Assembly (NCBI RefSeq): GCF_018687095.1
Contig: NZ_CP061286.1
Location: forward strand, 372,001-436,000
Direction of reading: 5' to 3'
Source: Polynucleobacter sp. MWH-UH25E
GTDB taxonomy: Bacteria; Pseudomonadota; Gammaproteobacteria; Burkholderiales; Burkholderiaceae
Length of the DNA stretch: 64,000 bases
The notes under the pieces are model-generated. The model was not told the origin of the DNA, ran no database searches, and saw nothing but the letters and a program-made list of their open reading frames with translations. The position numbers were made by a program, and so were the translations under genes. Below are positions 1 through 7,337 of the stretch, piece by piece. The stretch's first letter is position 1, and each line of letters opens with the position of its first letter.

Positions 1-780
1 GCAGTATTCTGGTTAGATGAGTACCGTCCGCACGAAGCTGAATTGATCAAGAAAGTAAAAACATATCTGAAGGACTATGACCTTGAAGGTGTGGATATTC
101 AGATCATGTCTCAGACTCGCGCAATGCGTTACACCCTTGAGCGTGTGATTCGCGGTAAGGATACTATTTCCGTAACTGGTAATATCTTGCGCGACTACTT
201 GACCGACTTGTTCCCTATTATGGAATTGGGTACCAGTGCGAAGATGCTCTCGATTGTTCCATTGATGGCGGGTGGTGGTTTGTTTGAAACCGGTGCAGGC
301 GGTTCTGCTCCAAAACACGTTCAACAGTTGGTAGAAGAAAACCATTTGCGTTGGGATTCACTTGGTGAGTTTTTAGCTTTGGCGGTTTCGCTTGAGGATA
401 TCGGCGACAAGACAGGTAATCCAAAAGTGAAAATCCTCGCTCGCACTTTGGATGAGGCTACAGGCAAGTTATTGGATAACAATAAATCGCCTTCGCCACG
501 TACCGGTGAATTAGATAACCGTGGCAGTCAGTTCTACTTGGCGATGTATTGGGCAGAAGCATTGGCCAATCAGACCGAAGATAAGGAATTGGCGGCGCAT
601 TTTGCACCTTTAGCAAAATCCTTGGCAGAAAACGAGCAGAAGATTGTTTCCGAGTTCAAGGCGGTTCAAGGTAAGCCAGCAGACATTGGTGGTTACTATG
701 TTGCTGATTCTGAGAAATGCAAAGCGGTAATGCGTCCAAGCCCAACTTTCAATGCAGCATTGAAAGCAGCAAGAGCGTAA
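1..780 (+). CDS. icd: NADP-dependent isocitrate dehydrogenase, monomeric type (3' part)
   Basis: The frame is open from the first base, so this is the C-terminal 259 residues of a gene that begins outside the window. The translation matches the large monomeric NADP-isocitrate dehydrogenase (about 740 residues): it has FWLDEYRPHEAELIKKV, ILRDYLTDLFPIMELGTSAKMLS, then GGGLFETGAGGSAPKHVQQ and SPSPRTGELDNRGSQF. These blocks are highly conserved in that family and carry part of the isocitrate and NADP site. The enzyme converts isocitrate to 2-oxoglutarate and CO2 in the TCA cycle and supplies NADPH in the cytoplasm. A strong terminator follows about 85 nt downstream. Identity is secure; only the N-terminal two thirds cannot be inspected. 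Confidence 0.95.
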   Translation, partial: AVFWLDEYRPHEAELIKKVKTYLKDYDLEGVDIQIMSQTRAMRYTLERVIRGKDTISVTGNILRDYLTDLFPIMELGTSAKMLSIVPLMAGGGLFETGAGGSAPKHVQQLVEENHLRWDSLGEFLALAVSLEDIGDKTGNPKVKILARTLDEATGKLLDNNKSPSPRTGELDNRGSQFYLAMYWAEALANQTEDKELAAHFAPLAKSLAENEQKIVSEFKAVQGKPADIGGYYVADSEKCKAVMRPSPTFNAALKAARA

Positions 781-864
781 TACATAAAAGTGCTGATGCA
801 CCAGATATGAGCATTAGGTATAAGCGATAGTAATTTCTTATATTAATTAGGGTTATTATTTAAA

Positions 865-896
865 GGCAAACTTTCGGGTTTGCCTTTTTCTTTTTT
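865..896 (+). terminator. Rho-independent terminator after icd
   Basis: A 7-bp perfect stem GGCAAAC / GTTTGCC (865-871 and 878-884) with a TTTCGG loop is followed by TTTTTCTTTTTT. It ends the icd transcript and lies only 19 nt before the BLUF gene start codon. Confidence 0.85.
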
Positions 897-915
897 AGTC
901 TTTGCAAAATCCTCA

Positions 916-1326
916 ATGCCAAAACCAAAAGACCTTATCGAGTTAAGTTATCTGAGCGAAGCAGTCTCGGATATGTCTTTTCTTGGTTTGATGCGACTCC
1001 TAGAGTCGGCACGAGTCTTTAATCAAAAACATGGTGTGACCGGTATTTTGTTTTACGACAATCAGCAATTTGGGCAAATCATTGAAGGTGAGCGCGCCAA
1101 CATCATGAAGGTATGGAAGCGCATTCAAGAAGATGATCGCCATCATCGTATAGAACTGCTGGAGATTCGTGATATTGCAGAGCGAAGCTTTCCAGAGTGG
1201 CTAATGCGCTTTTATGGTGGAGAAACTCTCGTACGTGACTATCCAGTGTTAGCAGGCATGGTTGCCGGTATGGATAAGCACAGCTTACGTTTGCTTAATC
1301 AGATGCGTGCCGCTTTAGAAGAGTAA
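916..1326 (+). CDS. BLUF-domain blue-light sensor, single domain
   Basis: A 136-residue protein that is almost entirely one BLUF (sensor of blue light using FAD) domain. Numbering from the ATG at 916, the photocycle residues are Tyr12, Asn36, Gln54, Trp95 and Met97. The spacing is identical to AppA of Rhodobacter (Tyr21, Asn45, Gln63, Trp104, Met106), offset by nine. The motifs GVTGILFY, FGQIIEGE and FPEWLMRF are plain. There is no output domain, so it probably signals by protein contact. A longer frame opens with TTG at 880, but that codon is inside the icd terminator stem, so I take 916. No good Shine-Dalgarno sequence is visible. The light-responsive partner cannot be told from the neighbours. 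Confidence 0.9.
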   Translation: MPKPKDLIELSYLSEAVSDMSFLGLMRLLESARVFNQKHGVTGILFYDNQQFGQIIEGERANIMKVWKRIQEDDRHHRIELLEIRDIAERSFPEWLMRFYGGETLVRDYPVLAGMVAGMDKHSLRLLNQMRAALEE

Positions 1327-1417
1327 CGATCCTCAATTTTCCTGCGCTTGTATCAGGCTTAAGCAATAAATTGCCATCAGTAGCAAAATAGACCTATTGC
1401 TTTAGTGGGGGTCTACC

Positions 1418-2380
1418 ATGCGCTTTAAAGATAAAACCATACTTGCCAGTGACATCACGCCTAGAGATGTTTTTGAGAATCGACGTTCATTAATCAAAAC
1501 TGCTGCAGCAGGCAGTTTTGGTATGGCTTTAGCACCATGGTTTTCTCGTCAGGCTCTTGCATCAACTCCAGAAAAGTTGGCGGCTACCTTAAATACGACC
1601 TATAGCCTTAAAGAAGAACCAACGACATATAAGTACGTTACCAGCTATAACAATTTCTATGAGTTTGGCACTGATAAAGCAGATCCCGCCGCCCATGCAA
1701 ATACTTTGCAAACAAGACCGTGGGCTATCTCCATTGAAGGACTTGTAAAAAAACCACTTACGCTTGATATCGATGCTTTATTAAAGCTAGCTCCAATTGA
1801 AGAGCGTATTTATCGTTTACGCTGTGTTGAAGGTTGGTCTATGGTAATCCCATGGGATGGGTACTCCTTATCCAAATTAATCAATAAAGTTGAGCCATTG
1901 GGATCGGCGAAGTATGTGGAATTTATTTCTCTGGCAGATCGCAAACAGATGCCCGGAGTCAGTAGCAATATCCTGGATTGGCCCTATCGCGAAGGCTTGC
2001 GCATGGATGAGGCAATGAATCCGCTGACCTTGTTGACATTCGGTTTGTATGGAGAGGTGTTACCCAAGCAAAATGGTGCGCCTGTGCGCATAGTAGTGCC
2101 CTGGAAGTATGGATTTAAAAGTGCGAAATCAATTGTCAAAATTCGCTTTACCGAAGAGATGCCAAAGACTAGTTGGAGTCAGTTCGATTCAAGGGAATAT
2201 GGTTTTTACTCCAATGTAAATCCACAGGTTGATCATCCACGCTGGAGTCAGGTGACAGAGCGTCGTATTGGCGACCCTAAGGGAATGTTTGCACCAAAAA
2301 TTAAGACCCAAATGTTTAATGGATATGCAGACCAAGTAGCAAGCATGTATGCTGGAATGGATTTAAAGAAATACTATTAA
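1418..2380 (+). CDS. msrP: Protein-methionine-sulfoxide reductase catalytic subunit MsrP (YedY)
   Basis: Periplasmic molybdoenzyme that repairs oxidised methionines in envelope proteins, taking electrons from the membrane haem protein MsrQ. The N terminus carries a twin-arginine export signal (NRRSLIK at residues 21-27, then a hydrophobic stretch to about residue 48). Cys136 in RLRCVEGW is the expected molybdenum ligand of the sulfite-oxidase-type fold. The length of 320 residues fits the family. A GGGGG sequence stands about 8 nt before the ATG. The lipocalin gene starts 4 nt after the stop, so the two are probably cotranscribed. The partner msrQ is not adjacent but lies at 9627, over 7 kb away. 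Confidence 0.93.
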   Translation: MRFKDKTILASDITPRDVFENRRSLIKTAAAGSFGMALAPWFSRQALASTPEKLAATLNTTYSLKEEPTTYKYVTSYNNFYEFGTDKADPAAHANTLQTRPWAISIEGLVKKPLTLDIDALLKLAPIEERIYRLRCVEGWSMVIPWDGYSLSKLINKVEPLGSAKYVEFISLADRKQMPGVSSNILDWPYREGLRMDEAMNPLTLLTFGLYGEVLPKQNGAPVRIVVPWKYGFKSAKSIVKIRFTEEMPKTSWSQFDSREYGFYSNVNPQVDHPRWSQVTERRIGDPKGMFAPKIKTQMFNGYADQVASMYAGMDLKKYY

Positions 2381-2384
2381 GTCC

Positions 2385-2948
2385 ATGAAGAAATTTAGCT
2401 ATCTAGTTTTTGCGTCCAACCTTTTTTTGCTATGTTCCTTGGGTCACGCTCAAGAGTCTGCTGTTAAAACCATTCCTTCTCTTGATGTGCCTCGCTATAT
2501 GGGGACCTGGTATGAGATTGCCAAATTTCCGAATTGGTTTCAGAAAAAATGTGCCAGCAATACTCAGGCGGTTTATTCGGTTAGGCCAGATGGAAACTTA
2601 AAAGTACTGAATAGCTGTAAAACCGCAGATGGCGAGATCTCTCAAGCAGAAGGAACGGCAAGGCAAGTGGGTGCAAGTGATTCGCCAAAGTTGGAAGTGC
2701 GTTTTGCCCCGGCTTGGCTATCTTTCTTGCCAATGGTTTGGGGTGATTACTGGATCATCGATCTCGATTCTCAATATCAAGTAGCAGCCGTAAGCGATCC
2801 TAGAAGAGAATATCTTTGGGTTTTATCTAGAACTCCCCAGCTTGATAAAAGGACCTATGATGCTTTGTTGCTGCGTTTGCAGAATCAGCAGTTTGATACC
2901 CGCAAACTCGAGCTAACTCAGCAGTTAACAAGCTCTCCAAAAAATTAA
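2385..2948 (+). CDS. Lipocalin family protein (Blc-like)
   Basis: A 187-residue exported beta-barrel protein. The first 23 or so residues form a signal peptide ending GHA-QES. The lipocalin signature follows at residues 38-50 (RYMGTWYEIAKFP, then NWFQKKC), and the third conserved region is RREYLWVLSRTP. Bacterial lipocalins such as Blc are outer-membrane or periplasmic carriers of lipids or other small hydrophobic ligands. A cysteine in LFLLCSLG is not a convincing lipobox, so I expect a soluble periplasmic form, though a lipoprotein is not excluded. It sits 4 nt after msrP and 10 nt before the hydrolase gene. The company of msrP suggests an envelope-repair or stress unit, which is inference. 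Confidence 0.85.
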   Translation: MKKFSYLVFASNLFLLCSLGHAQESAVKTIPSLDVPRYMGTWYEIAKFPNWFQKKCASNTQAVYSVRPDGNLKVLNSCKTADGEISQAEGTARQVGASDSPKLEVRFAPAWLSFLPMVWGDYWIIDLDSQYQVAAVSDPRREYLWVLSRTPQLDKRTYDALLLRLQNQQFDTRKLELTQQLTSSPKN

Positions 2949-2958
2949 GAAGAATTCG

Positions 2959-3897
2959 TTGAAACGGTCCGCATCAATGCGACATCTATTGCCCCCTGGT
3001 ATTGAGATATTCGAAAGAGGGTGGTTGTCAGCCAATAATATTCTTCACTTTGGTGAGCATGATGTTTCTTTGGTCGATACCGGTTATGTTGCTCATCAAA
3101 GCATGACTTTAGCTCTTGTACGTAATGCTTTGAATAAACATCAACTCAGTACTGTCAATAAGGTCGTCAATACTCACCTGCATTCGGATCACTGTGGTGG
3201 CAATTCAGCCTTGCAGGAGGCATATGGTTGCCAGATTTATATCCCTGCTTCTGAAGCTGAAGCAGTTCGTGATTGGAATATGGATCTTCTAAGTTATCAA
3301 AACTTAGGGCAAGACTGCCCGCGATTTGGTTTTGATCATTTGCTAATACCAGGTCAGCGTATATCGCTGGGGCGATATGGGTGGGATATTCTGGCTGCGC
3401 CAGGACATGATCCTCACTCAGTCATCTTGTACCAAGAGGAGCATGGCCTGTTGATTTCTGCGGATGCATTGTGGGAAGAAGGCTTTGGCGTGATATTCCC
3501 TGAGCTTTGGGGTGAATCGGGATTCGAAGAAGTCGCTCAAACTCTTGATCTCATAGAGAGCCTACCGGTCTCTGTGGTAATTCCAGGCCATGGAAAACCT
3601 TTTGTGGATGTTGCTGCCGCTCTTGCTACAGCACGTTCTCGTTTAGATTATTTAGCATCAGATCCTGATAGAAATGCTCGACATGGAGCTAAAGTCTTAC
3701 TGAAATACAAATTATTAGAATGGCGTAGCAAAGAGTTGTCTTTAGTAAATCAATGGATCTCAAATACGCCCGCACTCAATAGCGCAGCAAAGCAATTGAA
3801 TATGAATATGGATGAATTTTGTATATGGCTTATGCAAGCGTTGGCCAAGTCAGGCGCGGCTGTTATCGAGGATAATCACTTAATTGATAAAAATTAG
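2959..3897 (+). CDS. Metallo-beta-lactamase-fold hydrolase
   Basis: A 312-residue hydrolase with the zinc-binding signature HLHSDHCGG, a second-shell PGHDPHS, the metal-bridging Asp in SADALW and the late IPGHGKPF. These fit the glyoxalase II-like branch of the superfamily. A C-terminal stretch of about 80 residues beyond the core is predicted helical, as in many MBL hydrolases with a winged-helix-like tail. The substrate is unknown. The frame starts with TTG at 2959, with AAGAAG some 6 nt upstream; an ATG at 2977 is the alternative start. It follows the lipocalin by 10 nt and probably belongs to the same transcript. Confidence 0.82.
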   Translation: MKRSASMRHLLPPGIEIFERGWLSANNILHFGEHDVSLVDTGYVAHQSMTLALVRNALNKHQLSTVNKVVNTHLHSDHCGGNSALQEAYGCQIYIPASEAEAVRDWNMDLLSYQNLGQDCPRFGFDHLLIPGQRISLGRYGWDILAAPGHDPHSVILYQEEHGLLISADALWEEGFGVIFPELWGESGFEEVAQTLDLIESLPVSVVIPGHGKPFVDVAAALATARSRLDYLASDPDRNARHGAKVLLKYKLLEWRSKELSLVNQWISNTPALNSAAKQLNMNMDEFCIWLMQALAKSGAAVIEDNHLIDKN

Positions 3898-3947
3898 TCA
3901 TAAAACTAAATGAACTTATAAAAACTTAAAGGATGACAAGAGGAAAT

Positions 3948-4718
3948 ATGGAACATACTGTTTTGGTTACTGGAGCTACTGCTGGATTTGGTGAGGCAAC
4001 GGCTAGACGCTTTTTGGCACATGGACATAAAGTGATTGCGGTTGGAAGACGGCAAGAGCGCTTGGATGCTATTAAAGCCTCTTTGCCTGCGGATCAGCAA
4101 AAACGTTTACTCACTTTATCAGTGGATGTATGCGATAGCGCTAAAGTGGATAAGTTGGCTAGCACATTGCCGTCAGAATTTGCGAACGTAACAGTGTTGG
4201 TTAATAACGCTGGCTTAGCATTGGGCCTCGAGCCTGCACACCAAGCATTTTTGAGTGATTGGGATCGAATGATTGATACCAACATTAAGGGTTTGGTGCA
4301 TATGAGTCGCGCATTTTTACCGGGTATGGTTGAGCGTAAGCGCGGTCACGTTATTAATCTAGGTTCTGTAGCTGCTAATTACCCCTATCCAGGTGGAAAT
4401 GTCTACGGTGGTACTAAAGCGTTTGTAAAGCAATTTAGTTTAAATTTACGCGCTGATTTAATTGGCACTCCAGTGCGCGTGACTTGTATTGAGCCTGGTA
4501 TGTGCTCGGGCACTGAGTTTTCAAATGTACGCTTTAAGGGCGATGATGATAAAGCTGGTAAGGTCTATACTGGCGTCAAAGCATTAAGTGCTGACGATGT
4601 TGCCGAAGCAATTTATTGGTCAGCCACTTTGCCAAGTCACATGAATATTAATGTGTTAGAGCTGATGCCTGTGCAACAAGCATTTAATGCATTCAATGTG
4701 CATCGCGGAGAACTTTAA
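3948..4718 (+). CDS. ydfG: NADP-dependent 3-hydroxy acid dehydrogenase, YdfG-type SDR
   Basis: A classical short-chain dehydrogenase of 256 residues that closely follows E. coli YdfG over its whole length. It has the Rossmann motif TGATAGFGEATARRF, then NNAGLALGLEPAHQ and the catalytic set Ser (NLGSVAA), Tyr and Lys (YGGTKAF). The family tail GTEFSNVRFKGDD and the closing NVHRGEL are also present. YdfG oxidises L-allo-threonine, serine and 3-hydroxypropionate-like acids, and reduces malonic semialdehyde. I chose the ATG at 3948, preceded by AGAGGAA, because it matches the usual N terminus; an in-frame ATG at 3933 would add five residues. Its stop overlaps the stop of the convergent DUF2889 gene. 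Confidence 0.88.
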   Translation: MEHTVLVTGATAGFGEATARRFLAHGHKVIAVGRRQERLDAIKASLPADQQKRLLTLSVDVCDSAKVDKLASTLPSEFANVTVLVNNAGLALGLEPAHQAFLSDWDRMIDTNIKGLVHMSRAFLPGMVERKRGHVINLGSVAANYPYPGGNVYGGTKAFVKQFSLNLRADLIGTPVRVTCIEPGMCSGTEFSNVRFKGDDDKAGKVYTGVKALSADDVAEAIYWSATLPSHMNINVLELMPVQQAFNAFNVHRGEL

Positions 4719-5272
4719 GACTTTTTGTCTTCCTCTTTCCAGCGGTAAAACTTGGGATAGACGCGCATCACTACCGGTCCGTTGAAATCCCAAGATTTGC
4801 AGGTGCCAAGGTATAGAGGTGGCTTATTTTCATCGGGGTCAAATAAAGCCCCTGGAATGGCTTGAAAGGCGGCTGTAGCCAAACTGTTGAGCAACTCACG
4901 TAAGTGTGTGCAACCCGCAATGCCGCCAAGGTGGGTTTGAATCGTTTTTCTCCAGCCTTTACCTAGACGCTCTCCAATCAGAGCCGTCATTGGAGGAATG
5001 ACTTGGGGACATTCAGGGTGGGGGTGGCCATCCATGACCACTTCAATATCTTGAATCACTAACTCGCTGTTGAGCGTGACTCTAACCCACATGTCATGAA
5101 AAGCCTCGCCAGGTTGCCAAGTGGTTGCACCCGTTGTAAACGGTGTTGCTTTGTAGTCTTTGAGATGTCCTTCAATATCCCATAAACCATCTTCTCGCGC
5201 ATAACCTTGGAAAGTGATTTCTCGGGTGTGGAGTGGAGATCTGGGTTTAGGTGAAGAGAGCATGGCAATCAA
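4715..5272 (-). CDS. DUF2889 family protein
   Basis: A 185-residue protein recognised as DUF2889 by PLHTREITFQGYAREDGLWDIEGHL near the start and by HLGGIAGCTHLRELL and YPKFYRW near the end. No signal peptide or membrane segment is visible. The function of this family is not established, although its genes often sit near catabolic or redox genes in Betaproteobacteria. It is convergent with ydfG, with a 4-nt overlap at the stop codons, and its upstream side faces rsuA across about 100 nt, which should hold both promoters. Confidence 0.8.
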   Translation of the reverse strand: MIAMLSSPKPRSPLHTREITFQGYAREDGLWDIEGHLKDYKATPFTTGATTWQPGEAFHDMWVRVTLNSELVIQDIEVVMDGHPHPECPQVIPPMTALIGERLGKGWRKTIQTHLGGIAGCTHLRELLNSLATAAFQAIPGALFDPDENKPPLYLGTCKSWDFNGPVVMRVYPKFYRWKEEDKKS

Positions 5273-5373
5273 ATATGAAAAGACAAAAAGCTACCCCTGA
5301 TGATAATGAATTGAGGGCAAACTTGCCATCTAAGCCTATCTGCAAATGCGCTCTGTAGTATGCTCTGCAGAAT

Positions 5374-6102
5374 ATGGCAAAACCGATCTCTCTTGAAAAA
5401 ATCTTATTTAGCCAAGGCTTTGGTACACGACGCTATTGCGCAGATTTAGTCTATGCCGATCTAGTCAAGGTGAATGGTGTTTTGGCGGAGGATCCGGATG
5501 AACGCATTTCCACCGAAGGTCTCACACTCAATGTAGATGGCAAGGATTGGGAGTATCACGAGAAGGCTTACATTGCATTTAATAAGCCCCTGAATTACGA
5601 GTGCTCTCATAAAACAACGCATCACGCCAGCGTTTACAGCTTGCTGCCTGCACCATTTGTAGAGCGTGGTCTACAGTGTGTTGGACGGCTAGACTACGAC
5701 ACCACTGGATTGCTATTGATTTCAGATGATGGGCAATTCATCCATAAAATGACAACGCCCAAAAAGAATATCGGCAAAGTCTATGAGATAACCGCGGCAA
5801 GCGCGATTACTCAATCTCAGATTGATCATTTACTCAATGGTGTAGTTTTAGATGATGACCCTAGACCATGTTATGCCACTGCATGCCATCAGATTTCTGA
5901 GAATGTGTTGGCGATGACAATCGTTGAGGGAAGATACCATCAAGTAAAACGTATGATGGCTGCTGTTGGCAATCATGTGGCTCAATTACACCGTGCGCAA
6001 ATTGGTGTATACCTCATGCCAAAGGATTTGCCAGAAGGTCAGTGGCGCTGGCTTTATCCAGATGATTTACGCCTTCTGTCTCAAAGCGTGGATATTAAGT
6101 GA
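5374..6102 (+). CDS. rsuA: 16S rRNA pseudouridine synthase, RsuA type
   Basis: A 242-residue pseudouridine synthase with an N-terminal S4 RNA-binding domain (about residues 6-60: LEKILFSQGFGTRRYCADL, VKVNG) and the RsuA/RluB/E/F catalytic core. The catalytic Asp is in GRLDYDTTGLLL, followed by KVYEI and GRYHQVKRM. RsuA makes pseudouridine 516 in helix 18 of 16S rRNA. The size and the unadorned C terminus fit RsuA better than the longer RluB. It is followed at 23 nt by a pterin dehydratase gene. Confidence 0.85.
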   Translation: MAKPISLEKILFSQGFGTRRYCADLVYADLVKVNGVLAEDPDERISTEGLTLNVDGKDWEYHEKAYIAFNKPLNYECSHKTTHHASVYSLLPAPFVERGLQCVGRLDYDTTGLLLISDDGQFIHKMTTPKKNIGKVYEITAASAITQSQIDHLLNGVVLDDDPRPCYATACHQISENVLAMTIVEGRYHQVKRMMAAVGNHVAQLHRAQIGVYLMPKDLPEGQWRWLYPDDLRLLSQSVDIK

Positions 6103-6125
6103 GTTCTAAAGAGGGGTCTAACTAA

Positions 6126-6443
6126 GTGAAGCCTACTAAACTGCCCAAGGATTTCGATTTTGAGAAAAATCTACCTTTATGGGGGCGAGATAATTCGGGT
6201 GTTGCAATCGAGCGCAACTTTGTTTTTAAAGACTTTCAGCAAGCATTTCACTTTATGACCCTGTGTGCAAAATACGCTGAGAAAATAAACCATCACCCAG
6301 ACTGGTCAAATTCTTGGAATCGGGTCAATGTGCGCTTAAGCACCCATTCAGAAAACGCGCTAACCCTATTGGATGTGGAATTAGCTAAAGCAATGAATGG
6401 CTTTGCTATACAAATCCAAGCTCAAACCCAAGTACAAGTCTAG
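6126..6443 (+). CDS. phhB: Pterin-4a-carbinolamine dehydratase
   Basis: A 105-residue PCD/DCoH-type protein. The diagnostic part is KYAEKINHHPDWSNSWNRVNVRLSTH, where the two adjacent His and the later His form the active site. In bacteria the enzyme recycles the oxidised pterin cofactor of phenylalanine hydroxylase, and some homologues act in other pterin steps. No hydroxylase gene is in the window. The start is GTG at 6126 with GAGGGG about 10 nt upstream. The gene ends 2 nt from the convergent small acidic gene. Confidence 0.85.
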   Translation: MKPTKLPKDFDFEKNLPLWGRDNSGVAIERNFVFKDFQQAFHFMTLCAKYAEKINHHPDWSNSWNRVNVRLSTHSENALTLLDVELAKAMNGFAIQIQAQTQVQV

Positions 6444-6445
6444 GT

Positions 6446-6661
6446 TTAATGCTCATCACCTTCTTGGTCTTCTTCATTGAGACTCATCAAGATAGTCGCT
6501 AATAAGCCGTAGACTACTTCAGTCGAGATCATCCCGTCTTCATCTAACTCGTCAATAAGATCATTGAGGCAGTCCTCAGTGGGCTCGTTGAGTAGTGTCA
6601 TGGCACATTCGCAACCATAGTTGAAATCGTCGTCGTTTTGGTCTTGGTGATCGTTTGTCAT
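6446..6661 (-). CDS. Small acidic protein of unknown function
   Basis: A 71-residue, very acidic protein with no recognised domain. It begins with a polar Asp/Gln/Asn stretch (MTNDHQDQNDDDFNYGCE), then has an amphipathic part CLNDLIDELDEDGMIS and a hydrophobic VVYGLLATILMSL, ending in EEDQEGDEH. The opening ATG is preceded by AAGGATATTT, a modest ribosome site. It looks like a real gene because the frame fills the gap between two other genes and the composition is coherent. It could be a small adaptor or inhibitor, but nothing shows which. Confidence 0.55.
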   Translation of the reverse strand: MTNDHQDQNDDDFNYGCECAMTLLNEPTEDCLNDLIDELDEDGMISTEVVYGLLATILMSLNEEDQEGDEH

Positions 6662-6764
6662 AAATATCCTTGGTAGAGGTCTCAGAATAGCAAATTACCT
6701 AGGAACTGGATACCAATTGTCGCTACTTGGTAGGGCTGGCAAATGGAGGGCAAGGCCGTATTTC

Positions 6765-6826
6765 TTGTGCGGGCGCACAAATCTCATAATGATTTATAGT
6801 AATTTAAAAAATAAAACAGAGGAGGC
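6765..6826 (+). promoter_or_regulatory. Probable promoter and operator region of the molybdenum hydroxylase genes
   Basis: The inverted repeat TTGTGC-GGGC-GCACAA (6765-6780) is followed by a -10-like TATAGT at 6795-6800 and a strong ribosome site GAGGAGG at 6820-6826. No good -35 is seen at the right distance. The repeat could therefore be an activator site or an RNA hairpin. Confidence 0.4.
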
Positions 6827-6829
6827 AGT

Positions 6830-7327
6830 ATGCAGCTAAATATCAATGGTCAAGTCCACAATATCGACGTGGAGCCAAACATGCCCTTGTTGTGGGCGAT
6901 ACGGGAAGTAGTGGGTTTAACTGGTACCAAGTATGGTTGTGGCGTGGCGCAATGTGGCGCTTGTACTGTCTATATGAATGGTGAACCAGTTCGTTCTTGC
7001 TCCATTCCCGTTTCGGCTGTTGGTGCTGCCAAAATCACGACGATCGAGTCGCTCTCTAAAGACAATACTCATCCAGTTCAGAAAGCATGGATTGCATTAG
7101 ATGTGCCTCAGTGTGGATATTGCCAGTCTGGCCAGGTGATGGCCGCTGCTGCATTACTCAAGCGTATTCCGAAACCAACAGATGCTGATATCGATAACGC
7201 GATGTCAAACATTTGCCGTTGCGGTACTTACCAAAAAATCCGCGATGGCATTCATGTGGCGTCGGGTCAGAAAAAATTAGCAGATGTGCTGGCGCAATAC
7301 CAAGCTTCTCCAGCAACACGTGGTTAA
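6830..7327 (+). CDS. (2Fe-2S) small subunit of a molybdenum hydroxylase, IorA type
   Basis: A 165-residue iron-sulfur subunit of the xanthine-oxidase family. The N-terminal plant-type ferredoxin domain binds one cluster with Cys37, Cys42, Cys45 and Cys57 (YGCGVAQCGACTVY). The C-terminal helical domain binds the second with Cys95, Cys98, Cys129 and Cys131 (QCGYCQSGQ, ICRCGTY). It passes electrons from the molybdenum centre in the partner subunit encoded 10 nt downstream. Two-subunit enzymes of this plan include isoquinoline 1-oxidoreductase and periplasmic aldehyde dehydrogenases. There is no separate FAD subunit, so the electron acceptor is probably a cytochrome. Confidence 0.92.
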   Translation: MQLNINGQVHNIDVEPNMPLLWAIREVVGLTGTKYGCGVAQCGACTVYMNGEPVRSCSIPVSAVGAAKITTIESLSKDNTHPVQKAWIALDVPQCGYCQSGQVMAAAALLKRIPKPTDADIDNAMSNICRCGTYQKIRDGIHVASGQKKLADVLAQYQASPATRG

Positions 7328-7337
7328 GGAGAAGAAT

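Noticed and set aside
880..915. Upstream TTG start for the BLUF gene
   Set aside because: The codon is inside the stem and T run of the icd terminator; the ATG at 916 leaves the whole BLUF domain intact.
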